A stretch of 35,431 nucleotides of DNA. It comes from JBAQMG01 sp049302575. GTDB lineage: Bacteria > Bacillota > Desulfitobacteriia > Desulfitobacteriales > Desulfitobacteriaceae. The stretch's first letter is position 1; every line of letters begins with the position of its first letter. The position numbers and the translations under genes were made by a program. This document shows, piece by piece, positions 7,908 to 15,317 of this stretch. The stretch covers positions 1 to 35,431 of the forward strand of contig JBAQMG010000124.1 of assembly GCA_049302575.1 (NCBI GenBank), written 5' to 3'. The notes under the pieces were generated by a model, which had not been told where the DNA came from, ran no database searches, and saw nothing but the letters and a program-made list of their open reading frames with translations.

Positions 7908-8849
7908 GTGCAAAAAGTAAAACTTGGCTGGCGGGGACCAGAGGTTTCAGAGGTCTGCTTTGGAAGCTTGGCCATTTCCCCTCTGCAAGGAAAAGTAACC
8001 GCCCAAGAGGGGGTTGATATACTTCAATATGCCTTCGAACAGGGAATTAGTTGGGTAGATACTGCTGAAATCTATGACAATTATCCGCAAATTGCTTTAG
8101 CCTTGCAAAGCCATCCTAAGATCCTTGTAGTGAGCAAATCCTATGCAGTGACTGCCCAAGAGATGCGTTTAAGCCTAGAAAAGGCTAGGAAGGCTTTGAA
8201 ACGAGAAACCCTAGATATTTTTTTATTGCACGAACAGGAAAGTGCACATACACTTAGGGGGCACGCTGGAGCTTGGGAAGAACTGCAAGAAGCTAAAAGC
8301 AGAGGACTTGTGCAGTGGATTGGAATTTCCACGCATGCTATTGCTGGGGTAAGAGCCGGAGCTTTACAACCTGGCTTAGATATTATTCATCCGCTCCTTA
8401 ATTATCAGGGTTTGGGAATTATTGATGGCAAGCTTCAGGAGATGTTAGAAGCCCTTGCTTTTGCCGCTGAATTAGGGATAGGAATTTATGCAATGAAAGT
8501 CTTTGGTGGTGGGCACTTGGCGATGGATGCAGAAAAAGCTCTAGCTTTTGTTCGGAGTATCAAAGGTGTTCAAGCGATGGCTTTAGGTATGTCAAGCCGA
8601 GACGAAATTGATTTTAACTTATCAGCTCTTTCAGATTTGGAAATTAGCCAAGAACTGCGGAGTAAAGTTAAGCTTCAAAAACGCCGACTCTTTATAGCAG
8701 ATTGGTGCGAGGGCTGTGGCCGCTGTTTGTCTGCTTGTCCACAAGGAGCTTTGCACTTGGGAAAAAAGGTAAAAGTTGATCAAGAGGCTTGTATACTCTG
8801 CGGTTATTGTGGTAGGGTCTGCCCACATTTTTGTTTAAAGATTGTCTAG
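7908..8849 (+). CDS. Aldo/keto reductase fused to a 2[4Fe-4S] ferredoxin domain
   Basis: The N-terminal aldo/keto reductase barrel (about residues 1-245) keeps the tetrad: Asp and Tyr in WVDTAEIYDNY, Lys in VVSKSY and His in FLLHEQ. The C-terminal 50 residues hold two four-Cys clusters, CEGCGRCLSACP and CILCGYCGRVCP. In this oxidoreductase family ferredoxin replaces or supplements NAD(P)H as electron carrier; the substrate is unknown. I chose the GTG at 7908 because CGGGGGGA lies 5-6 nt upstream and because the barrel's first strand (KLGWRGPEVSEVCFGS) then starts at once. An in-frame ATG at 7857 has no ribosome site and would add 17 residues. It sits between ireB and ruvX, outside the conserved order, behind its own promoter/dyad. 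Confidence 0.9.
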   Translation: MQKVKLGWRGPEVSEVCFGSLAISPLQGKVTAQEGVDILQYAFEQGISWVDTAEIYDNYPQIALALQSHPKILVVSKSYAVTAQEMRLSLEKARKALKRETLDIFLLHEQESAHTLRGHAGAWEELQEAKSRGLVQWIGISTHAIAGVRAGALQPGLDIIHPLLNYQGLGIIDGKLQEMLEALAFAAELGIGIYAMKVFGGGHLAMDAEKALAFVRSIKGVQAMALGMSSRDEIDFNLSALSDLEISQELRSKVKLQKRRLFIADWCEGCGRCLSACPQGALHLGKKVKVDQEACILCGYCGRVCPHFCLKIV

Positions 8850-8860
8850 TTGAGGTAGGT

Positions 8861-8910
8861 AAATATAGGCGGTTGCAAGAGATAAATGAAGAAAATTATT
8901 CGGAACTTAT
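8861..8910 (+). promoter_or_regulatory. Conserved upstream element, copy 2
   Basis: 42 of 50 bases equal copy 1 at 2911-2960; it ends 28 nt before the ruvX ATG. It holds TTGCAA (8873-8878), the invariant GATAAATGAA, and TTATTCGGAACTTA, which is also seen at 13851-13864. Confidence 0.55.
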
Positions 8911-8937
8911 AGAGTAATGGAAATAGGGTGACTAAGT

Positions 8938-9354
8938 ATGCGAATTATGGGTTTGGATTTTGGATCTCGTACAATAGGTGTGGCACTCAGTGATTCCTTA
9001 CTCTGGACTGCTCAGGGACTTAAAACCATTCAACGTTCTAAAAATGAACTAGTAGAATTAGCTGGGATTATTAAAGACTATGAAGTGACAGAGATTGTTC
9101 TTGGGTATCCTAAAAATATGAATGGCACGATTGGTGAACGTGCTGAATTAACTACGAAATTTGGCGAAATTCTAGATCAGGAATTCGCCTTACCCGTAAT
9201 TTATTGGGATGAACGTTTGAGTACGGTTGGAGCGGAGCGTGCTTTACTTGAAGCCGATTTGTCTCGCGCTAAGCGTAAGAAAGTGATTGATAAAATGGCT
9301 GCGGTGTTTATTTTACAAGGTTATTTGGACAGAAGGCAATTAAAAAAACTATAG
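8938..9354 (+). CDS. ruvX: Holliday junction resolvase-like RuvX (YqgF)
   Basis: RNase H-fold nuclease implicated in 16S rRNA 5'-end maturation and Holliday-junction resolution. The first strand MRIMGLDFGSRTIGVALSD carries the metal-binding Asp (D7). Later motifs are EIVLGYPKNMNGT, WDERLSTVGAE and the C-terminal KKVIDKMAAVFILQGYLD, whose Asp completes the active site. At 138 residues it has full length. It is followed by a DUF1292 gene, then VanW and mltG, close to the canonical Firmicutes order. The repeated upstream element rather than an obvious consensus promoter precedes it, and GGGTG at 8926-8930 is the likely ribosome site. Confidence 0.95.
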   Translation: MRIMGLDFGSRTIGVALSDSLLWTAQGLKTIQRSKNELVELAGIIKDYEVTEIVLGYPKNMNGTIGERAELTTKFGEILDQEFALPVIYWDERLSTVGAERALLEADLSRAKRKKVIDKMAAVFILQGYLDRRQLKKL

Positions 9355-9378
9355 TTGTTTTAATTGCGATGCTCGAGT

Positions 9379-9407
9379 TTGACAATCATTACCTTAGGTA
9401 GTACAAT
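9379..9407 (+). promoter_or_regulatory. Sigma-A promoter for the DUF1292 gene
   Basis: TTGACA (9379-9384), a 17-bp spacer and TACAAT (9402-9407): a near-perfect housekeeping promoter 29 nt before the ATG, so this gene is transcribed apart from ruvX. Confidence 0.88.
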
Positions 9408-9436
9408 GGCTTTATCTTTGATAAGAGGTGAATAGA

Positions 9437-9823
9437 ATGACAGAACATAAGTGCAATAATGATCATAAGTCTGAAAATGATCATAAGTGTGGAAACGACC
9501 ATAATTCCGATCACGATCACGACCAAGATTCTGAGGAGTTTGATACGATCATTCTTACGGATGATGACGGACAGGATCATGAGTTTCTCCATCTTGATAC
9601 TTTAGATTTAGATGGTTCCACCTATTTTGTCCTCATGCCTATTACGGAAGGGGACGGGGCAACCGAGGCGGCAGTGGATGAAGATGCTGATGAAGATGCT
9701 GATGAAGCGATTATTTTGAAGTTAGGTAAAGATGATGAAGGCAATGAAATGCTCCTTGATATCGAAGATGATGAGGAATGGGAAAAGGTAGCAGACGCTT
9801 GGGAAAATATGGAAGAAGACTAA
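9437..9823 (+). CDS. DUF1292 protein with His-rich N-terminal extension
   Basis: Acidic 128-residue cytoplasmic protein. The DUF1292 (YrzB-like) core begins near residue 34 (FDTIILTDDDGQDHEFLHLD), continues to YFVLMPI, and ends with ILKLGKDDEGNEMLLDIEDDEEWEKVADAWE. The function of the family is unknown. The first 31 residues are unusual: His at 4, 10, 16, 22, 26 and 28 with Cys at 6 and 18, in NDHK-type repeats spaced six residues apart. This could bind metal ions; that is inference. ATG 9437 is chosen over GTG 9428 because GAGGTG (9425-9430) is correctly spaced for the ATG and overlaps the GTG. It has its own strong promoter and terminator, so it is a monocistronic unit within the ruvX-mltG neighbourhood. 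Confidence 0.88.
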   Translation: MTEHKCNNDHKSENDHKCGNDHNSDHDHDQDSEEFDTIILTDDDGQDHEFLHLDTLDLDGSTYFVLMPITEGDGATEAAVDEDADEDADEAIILKLGKDDEGNEMLLDIEDDEEWEKVADAWENMEED

Positions 9824-9840
9824 ATAACATATAATATTGG

Positions 9841-9869
9841 ACTCGTTGGATATTTCCAACGAGTTTTTT
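9841..9869 (+). terminator. Rho-independent terminator after the DUF1292 gene
   Basis: Perfect 10-bp stem (9841-9850 with 9855-9864), 4-nt loop TATT, and a run of six T (9864-9869). Confidence 0.93.
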
Positions 9870-9941
9870 AGTTTCTAGATATAATTTAAGATTGATCTGT
9901 GCAAAATGAAGATGTAAGCCAAAGCTAAATGGGGTGAGAGA

Positions 9942-11240
9942 ATGCAGCGGACAAGCAGGTACTCTAGGAATTCATTTTTAACAATTATATTGGTCGGAAT
10001 TATTTTGCTAGTTGGCTGTTCGCGGCATTCGTCAGGAATTTCAGAAAGCAATCCGGATGGACTAATTCCAAACGGCACAAAGGTCGATGAGTTGGATTTA
10101 AGTGGTCTTAGCCTTAAAGCTGGACAAAATAAATTAAATATTTGGGCTAAGGACAAGCTGGAAGAAACCCGGTTGCTAGTGTACAATAAAACAGAGGTGC
10201 CAGTTTCTTTACAGGAGTTAGGCTTAGAATTCGATGCAGGAAGAACGTGGGAGAACGTTAGTAGCCAGCCGGGCAATTCTGTGTCTAGTGTACTCCGAAT
10301 CGATACAGCTAAACCTTCCCAAACTCTTCAAACTAAATTGTCAGGGATAGTAAGAACTGCTCAGGATGCAAGTTATAAAATTGAAAATGATAAAGTCATT
10401 ATAAAACCGGCAGTTCCGGGGCACGTAGTGGCAATCGATAACTTGCTAAAAGGGCTTGAGTGTTTAAGTTTTCCTAAAATACCACCTAAAATAGCTCTTG
10501 CTGTCAAGGAAGTCCCTGCAAAAATAACCACTGAGGCGGTTCAAAACCTAGCTTTTGATGCTGTGATCGCAGAATTCAGCACGAAATTTTCGACAAACGA
10601 TTCCAATCGCGTGGAGAATTTGACTATGGCTGCTAAGGCTCTAGATAAGAAGGAGATACGTCCTGGAGAGACCTTTTCGTTTAATGATACAATAGGCCCA
10701 CGTACAGAGCAAACGGGTTATAAAGAGGCTAAAGTCATAATAGATAACGAATATGTTTTGGGAACCGGCGGTGGGGTTTGCCAAGTATCTTCGACGTTAT
10801 ATAACACGATTTTATTGGCTAATCTGCCAATTGTGGAACGTACGCCCCATGCCGTAACTGTAGCATACATTCCGTTAGGACAGGATGCTACGGTTAATTA
10901 TCCTAACATTGATCTTAAATTTAGTAATAACACCTCTAGTCTTGTTTATCTCCGAACTGAGGTAACCTCTGGAATAATAACCATCAAGTTATGGGGTAAA
11001 AAGAGTGATAAAACGGTGCGATTAGTTAATGAGGTAGAAAAAGAGCTGGATTTTCAAACGGAAAGACGTTTTGATCCTAACCTTCCTTTGGGTAAGAATA
11101 TTCAGGAACAAGCGGGGAGTAAAGGCTATGTCGTTAAAACTTGGCGTGTAGTCCAAGATGCTCAAGGAAAAGTAACCGAACAGTTACTCAGCCGTGACGT
11201 GTATGCAGCGGCCAATCGGATATTGAAGGTAGGACCTTAA
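9942..11240 (+). CDS. VanW family lipoprotein with peptidoglycan-binding-type N-domain
   Basis: The 432-residue protein begins with a lipoprotein signal: basic start, hydrophobic TIILVGIILLVG, then a lipobox Cys at about residue 26 (LVGC), so it should be anchored outside the membrane. A PG_binding_4-like segment (NKLNIWAKDKLEETRLLVYN and after) precedes the VanW domain at about residues 235-350, with ETFSFNDTIGPRT (near 243), GGGVCQVSSTLYNT (near 276) and PHAVTVAYIP. A C-terminal strand-rich tail resembles a G5-type extension. VanW's role is unresolved; members lie near vancomycin-resistance and wall genes. It directly precedes mltG (23 bp), which supports a wall-related task. The start has a GGGGTGAGAG ribosome site. 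Confidence 0.9.
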   Translation: MQRTSRYSRNSFLTIILVGIILLVGCSRHSSGISESNPDGLIPNGTKVDELDLSGLSLKAGQNKLNIWAKDKLEETRLLVYNKTEVPVSLQELGLEFDAGRTWENVSSQPGNSVSSVLRIDTAKPSQTLQTKLSGIVRTAQDASYKIENDKVIIKPAVPGHVVAIDNLLKGLECLSFPKIPPKIALAVKEVPAKITTEAVQNLAFDAVIAEFSTKFSTNDSNRVENLTMAAKALDKKEIRPGETFSFNDTIGPRTEQTGYKEAKVIIDNEYVLGTGGGVCQVSSTLYNTILLANLPIVERTPHAVTVAYIPLGQDATVNYPNIDLKFSNNTSSLVYLRTEVTSGIITIKLWGKKSDKTVRLVNEVEKELDFQTERRFDPNLPLGKNIQEQAGSKGYVVKTWRVVQDAQGKVTEQLLSRDVYAAANRILKVGP

Positions 11241-11263
11241 CTTAGGGAAGAGAGAGTGGAGCT

Positions 11264-12268
11264 GTGGCGGGCAAGCGAATTATCGGATCAGGATTCTTGA
11301 TTTTAGTGCTTTTGGCCTGGGGAGTAGGGCTCTGGTGGCAATGGGCTGTTAAACCTTGTTCAACAACAGGTAATATGCAACTTTTAGCAGTTTTACCGGG
11401 AGCAACGCCAAACCTTATTGCTCAGGAATTAGAGCAGCGCAAGCTCATTCGGAACGCTTCGGTCTTTTACTTCATGGCTCGTACACGTCAACAAAATTTT
11501 AAGTTATTACCTGGTGAGTATTATATTTCTTCATCGATGAGTCCTCAGTCAATCATCGATCGATTACTCAAAGGGCCGGATGTGGAATTAGCCCGTGTTA
11601 CAATTCCCGAAGGCTATAACTCTGATCAGATTATTAATCTCTTAGTACAGAAGGGGTTAGGTACTAAAGAGAGTTTTATTAAAGTAGTAACAAGTGAGTC
11701 TTTTCCCTATTTGTTTTTAAAAGGTGCTCCAGTTGGGGTTCATCGTTTGGAAGGATTCCTTTTTCCAGATACTTACTTCTTCAAGAAAGGAGATGGTTCA
11801 AGAGCGATTATTGATACTATGCTCCAACGTTTTAACCAAGAGCTAACCCTAGATACTCAAAAACAGCTCGATAATCTCAAAATTTCAGTGCGGGATTGGG
11901 TTATCATGGCTTCACTTGTGGAAAAAGAGGCTTTGAAGGAAGTAGATCGCCCTCTTATAGCTTCGGTTTTTTTTAACCGCTTAAAGAAGAGTATGCCCTT
12001 GCAGATCGATGCCACGATTCAATTCATACTAGGAACTCCTAAGTTAAAACTTTTGAATTCGGATTTGCAAAGACCTTCGCCCTATAATACCTATCTGCAT
12101 AAAGGCTTACCCCCAGGGCCGATCGCCAACCCTGGACATGCGTCACTTCAAGCTGTTCTAAAGCCTGCTCAGTCGGAGTACTTATATTATTTAGCTAGGA
12201 ATGATGGTTATCATATTTTTGCTACAACCTTTGACGAGCATTTGCTGAATCAGAAGAAGTATCAGTAA
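11264..12268 (+). CDS. mltG: Endolytic murein transglycosylase MltG (YceG-like)
   Basis: Membrane-anchored enzyme that cleaves nascent glycan strands and sets their length. After a short basic N-terminus a single membrane helix (about residues 8-27, ending WWQW) is followed by a LysM-like region and the YceG catalytic domain. The catalytic Glu is in MASLVEKEA (E220 by analogy with E. coli E218). The domain continues with SVFFNRL, LQIDATIQF, PSPYNTY..GLPPGPIANPG and ends YHIFATTFDEHLLNQKKYQ, a normal family end. It starts at GTG 11264 with a purine-rich ribosome site upstream. Its TAA is 2 bp from the terminal repeat of a foldback element, so the downstream neighbours expected in Firmicutes have been displaced. 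Confidence 0.95.
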   Translation: MAGKRIIGSGFLILVLLAWGVGLWWQWAVKPCSTTGNMQLLAVLPGATPNLIAQELEQRKLIRNASVFYFMARTRQQNFKLLPGEYYISSSMSPQSIIDRLLKGPDVELARVTIPEGYNSDQIINLLVQKGLGTKESFIKVVTSESFPYLFLKGAPVGVHRLEGFLFPDTYFFKKGDGSRAIIDTMLQRFNQELTLDTQKQLDNLKISVRDWVIMASLVEKEALKEVDRPLIASVFFNRLKKSMPLQIDATIQFILGTPKLKLLNSDLQRPSPYNTYLHKGLPPGPIANPGHASLQAVLKPAQSEYLYYLARNDGYHIFATTFDEHLLNQKKYQ

Positions 12269-12269
12269 G

Positions 12270-12555
12270 GTAAATCACTTTTGCAACGTTCGCATGCACT
12301 ACATTTGCTACTCGTTTGATGAAACGGCTAAACGCCAAAACCTCTGGGTGTTTCTGCATTAATGTTTGCAACTTTTTATGCCATCCTTGGCAAAGTTGCA
12401 TCAGTCCATCCGCCACTAATCACCATCCATGGCGGTGGCTAATCAGAACATCCATGTTCAAGCCATGGACTAGTCACTTGTCGTGCTTAACGCCTTTTCA
12501 TCTGCGCTCGCTGACGCAAATTCCGCTAAATGCTCACTAAGCAAAAGTGATTTAC
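12270..12555. mobile_element. MITE-like foldback element, 286 bp
   Basis: The ends are a perfect 15-bp inverted repeat, GTAAATCACTTTTGC at 12270-12284 and its complement at 12541-12555. Inside the terminal repeats the two halves still resemble each other as inverted copies (for example atttgc...gatgaaa.ggc.taa.c on both arms), so the whole unit is a long imperfect palindrome. A central part has further dyads around CCATGG. No transposase is encoded. A minus-strand frame (12222-12416) is open but has no ribosome site. I see no clear target-site duplication: TAAG lies on the left flank and GTGC on the right. It occupies the space after mltG where a methyltransferase or U32 gene is often found. 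Confidence 0.6.
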
Positions 12556-12638
12556 GTGCTTGGTTACGCTTGGAATACGGAAGTAGATTGCGATAATTCT
12601 GTGGGTGACGCCATATCGTTTTCTCCTGGCGTTTGGTG

Positions 12639-13019
12639 TTATAGGATATTTTTAAAAGTTAGAGCTTCAGTATCGGCAATATGCTCAAAAAGCATTTTTA
12701 AGGCTGATACTTCACCAAGGGAAAGGGTTTTATCTTGGGCTTTTAGGTATTGTTTCAAACGTGCAGCACTTAGATCAATGTTGTCAATTTCATGATGGTC
12801 AAGTAATATTGTCCACCAGTACTTAGTTTTTTCCCAAGAGGTTTGAGTGAGCTCCAATTGCTCTTGGGCTACACTCCATTTTTGGTTTTGGACCGACTCC
12901 TCTACGTTTTCGAGGCGAGTGACTAGATCCTTGGAGGTTGAGTTAATATAGTGATAAGAACTCAATGAACTGGCGATCATTAAGATGAAGACTATTATTA
13001 TAGTAGGGATAACCCGCAC
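12639..13019 (-). CDS. DUF4363 family membrane-anchored protein
   Basis: Protein of 126 residues with one N-terminal hydrophobic helix (IPTIIIVFILMIASSLSSY) and an exported or extracytoplasmic helical domain containing the DUF4363 features W(S/T)..Q..L......WE..K..W..L.DH.EID. The function is unknown. It begins at GTG 13019 with GAGGTGA just upstream, 4 bp after the DUF421 stop. The pair DUF421-DUF4363 is a recurring two-gene unit in spore-forming Firmicutes, supporting a joint role at the membrane. Its orientation opposes the surrounding genes. Confidence 0.85.
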   Translation of the reverse strand: MRVIPTIIIVFILMIASSLSSYHYINSTSKDLVTRLENVEESVQNQKWSVAQEQLELTQTSWEKTKYWWTILLDHHEIDNIDLSAARLKQYLKAQDKTLSLGEVSALKMLFEHIADTEALTFKNIL

Positions 13020-13023
13020 ATTC

Positions 13024-13719
13024 TCACCTCGCTAACGATTTAGGATAATTTATTTTACCCTGAACAAAAAGGGTTCCTGCTGTATCAAGACTAGCTAATA
13101 AAACCTGGTCAATACTAGTCAGTTTTTGTTTTTTGATTTCTTGTTCTAACCATTGAGTATTTACGTTAGCTTTCTTCATATTTTCCAAATGGGCCTGACC
13201 ATCCATGACGAGAGTGAGGGGAAGACCCTCATATTTTGTGGCAATTTGAAAGTCTTCGGGAATTGTCGGTCTCTTTTGGGATTTGGGAATGACGCTGAGT
13301 TCACCGTTGGTTTCGAGGATCGCATATTCAACATCGGAAATATTAGGCATATTTTTAATGCGTAGCTGTTCTAATAGATCGCTCATGTTATAACGCATTT
13401 TTTTTAGTTCCGATTCTAATATTTTCCCCTTATCAATCAAGATGATCGGTGTGCCACAAAGAATGAACCTAGCCTTTTCGCTTTTTAGGGATAAATAAGA
13501 TAATGTCACACCTGCGAGCAGCAGGACTAGAATAGGGATAATCCCACTAATTAATGGAATACCCACATTCTCACTAGGGACAGAGGCTAATTCGGAAATC
13601 ATGATGACACTGGCTAACTCAAAGGGTTGTAATTGAGCGATTTGTCGTTTGCCTAATACCCGTAATACGATGACAACTAGGGCGTAAAGGATAAAAGTTC
13701 TGAGCATAACTATAAACAT
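13024..13719 (-). CDS. DUF421 (YetF/YcaP family) membrane protein
   Basis: The 231-residue protein has three N-terminal membrane helices (residues about 5-20, 33-50 and 58-77) containing the family motif RVLGKRQIAQLQPFELASVI, followed by the cytosolic YetF domain with GTPIILIDKGKILESELKK, NMSDLLEQLR and EYAILETNGELSVIPK. Spore-associated YetF-like proteins occur in Bacilli, but the biochemical role is not known. AAAGGAAG (minus strand, 13726-13733) precedes the ATG. It heads the minus-strand pair with DUF4363. The divergent intergenic space to the U32 gene carries copy 3 of the conserved upstream element. Confidence 0.9.
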   Translation of the reverse strand: MFIVMLRTFILYALVVIVLRVLGKRQIAQLQPFELASVIMISELASVPSENVGIPLISGIIPILVLLLAGVTLSYLSLKSEKARFILCGTPIILIDKGKILESELKKMRYNMSDLLEQLRIKNMPNISDVEYAILETNGELSVIPKSQKRPTIPEDFQIATKYEGLPLTLVMDGQAHLENMKKANVNTQWLEQEIKKQKLTSIDQVLLASLDTAGTLFVQGKINYPKSLAR

Positions 13720-13844
13720 GTGTAACTTCCTTTCTTTAACTAGTGTGATTTTAGTCTTGTTTATTTTCCCCCTCAGGTAAAAGCGTTATTCTCCAAACTG
13801 GATAAAAATTCACTTAGATGGTTCCGATTTAGAAGTACTAGTGC

Positions 13845-13866
13845 AGAAGATTATTCGGAACTTAGA
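13845..13866 (+). promoter_or_regulatory. Conserved upstream element, copy 3 (short)
   Basis: 19 of 22 bases match the 3' part of copy 2 (8891-8912 region), including TTATTCGGAACTTA. It ends about 30 nt before the U32 gene start, the same placement as the other two copies. Confidence 0.45.
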
Positions 13867-13895
13867 TTGTATAGAAAGCAAAGGAGATTGGAGAC

Positions 13896-15206
13896 ATGAA
13901 GAAACCGGAACTTTTAGCACCAGCTGGCGATCTGGAAAAGTTAAAATATGCTTTAGCCTATGGTGCAGATGCCGTCTATCTGGGAGGGAGTTCTTTTGGA
14001 CTCCGGGCTTATGCTGGAAATTTTGGGCTTGAGCAGATGAAAGAAGCTGTGGCCCTTGTTCATCAGAAGAAACGCAAAATCTATGTGACTGTCAATATCT
14101 TTGCCCATGAACAGGATTTCGAAGAACTTCCGGCTTACCTTGAGGGTCTTGGTCAACTCGGGGTGGATGCCATCATCGTTTCTGATCCTGGGGTTATAGC
14201 AATGGCTCAACAAGTGGTTCCGAACTTACCTATCCACCTGAGTACGCAAGCTAATAATACAAATTCCTATAGTGTAAACTATTGGCTAAACCAAGGTCTT
14301 GAACGTGTTGTTTTGGCTCGCGAGCTTACGTTGACTGAACTGGAGTTAGTCAGGGCTAAGGTGTCCGGACAATTAGAGCTGTTTATTCATGGGGCGATGT
14401 GTATGTCGTATTCAGGTCGTTGCTTGTTGAGTAATTATCTGACAGGTCGAGATGCTAACAAGGGTGAATGTACCCAGCCTTGCCGTTGGGGTTATAGTTT
14501 AGTTGAGGAAAAACGCCCAGGGCAAGCGTTTCCGATCGAAGAGGATCAGCGGGGAACCTACATTTTTAATTCCTTTGATCTTTGTTTATTACCTCATTTG
14601 CCTTTATTAAGAAAACTAAAGATCGAGAGTTGGAAGATCGAGGGTCGGATGAAAAGTGTGCATTATGTGGCCGGTACGGTGAAGGTTTACCGGGAGGCTA
14701 TTGATACGCTATGGGAGCAGGGAGAAGATGCCTTTCAGGCGAGGCTCCCCGAATGGTTAGAAGAAATGGAGAAAGTCAGCCATCGAGATTATTCAGCTGG
14801 GTTTTTATTTGGTAAACCGGGAGCGCAAGCCCATAATTTAGTGAATTCCCACTATGTACGAGAGTACGACTTTGTGGGGGTCAGTCTTAGTGAAGAGAAA
14901 AGGCTAGAGCTGGAGGCTGCTTTGACTGAGAGTAAACATCAGGATTTGGAGAACATGGGGTCTACTGAATTTGCTGGGAAAACCTTGCTGGAGAAAGTTC
15001 TACTCGAACAAAGGAACAACTTTAAACGAGGGGATGTTTTAGAAGTCCTCACTCCGTCCGAGCTTCCTTGGTCCTTTCAAATAAGCGAGATGTGGAATCT
15101 GGCGGGCGAACAACTTGAGGTAGCTCGTCATGCACAACAAATTATCAAGTTAAAGCTACCCAGAAGTTTGCCAGCCTACAGTATCTTGCGGCGCGCTAAG
15201 AATTAG
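13896..15206 (+). CDS. U32 peptidase family protein (YrrO/TrhP-type tRNA hydroxylation factor)
   Basis: Members such as E. coli TrhP and B. subtilis YrrO are needed for prephenate-dependent 5-hydroxyuridine formation at tRNA position 34; older annotation calls them collagenase-like peptidases. The 436 residues open with PELLAPAGDLEKLKYALAYGADAVYLGG. The U32 signature FIHGAMCMSYSGRCLLSNYL (near 165) is followed by the Cys set GRDANKGECTQPCRW, which supports Fe-S binding. IESWKIEGRMKS and HYVAGTVKVYREAID complete the core. An AAAGGAG ribosome site precedes the ATG. A partner YrrN is not seen in the window. Prephenate for the reaction would come from the aromatic pathway encoded further on. Confidence 0.93.
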   Translation: MKKPELLAPAGDLEKLKYALAYGADAVYLGGSSFGLRAYAGNFGLEQMKEAVALVHQKKRKIYVTVNIFAHEQDFEELPAYLEGLGQLGVDAIIVSDPGVIAMAQQVVPNLPIHLSTQANNTNSYSVNYWLNQGLERVVLARELTLTELELVRAKVSGQLELFIHGAMCMSYSGRCLLSNYLTGRDANKGECTQPCRWGYSLVEEKRPGQAFPIEEDQRGTYIFNSFDLCLLPHLPLLRKLKIESWKIEGRMKSVHYVAGTVKVYREAIDTLWEQGEDAFQARLPEWLEEMEKVSHRDYSAGFLFGKPGAQAHNLVNSHYVREYDFVGVSLSEEKRLELEAALTESKHQDLENMGSTEFAGKTLLEKVLLEQRNNFKRGDVLEVLTPSELPWSFQISEMWNLAGEQLEVARHAQQIIKLKLPRSLPAYSILRRAKN

Positions 15207-15256
15207 CAACGGAAAAACCAAAGAATGGGAGTTGCTTATAAAATTTCCAATACCTC

Positions 15257-15285
15257 TTGATGTTTTCGCTAGCAGTGGCTATAAT
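15257..15285 (+). promoter_or_regulatory. Sigma-A promoter for the ATPase gene
   Basis: TTGATG (15257-15262), 17-bp spacer, TATAAT (15280-15285), 32 nt before the ATG. It shows that the ATPase has its own transcription start. Confidence 0.8.
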
Positions 15286-15317
15286 AATATTAAATATTCA
15301 ATTAGACGGAGGTTACT

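Noticed and set aside
12222..12540. Small frames on both strands within the foldback element
   Set aside because: Explained by the palindromic element; no start signals and no recognisable transposase motif.
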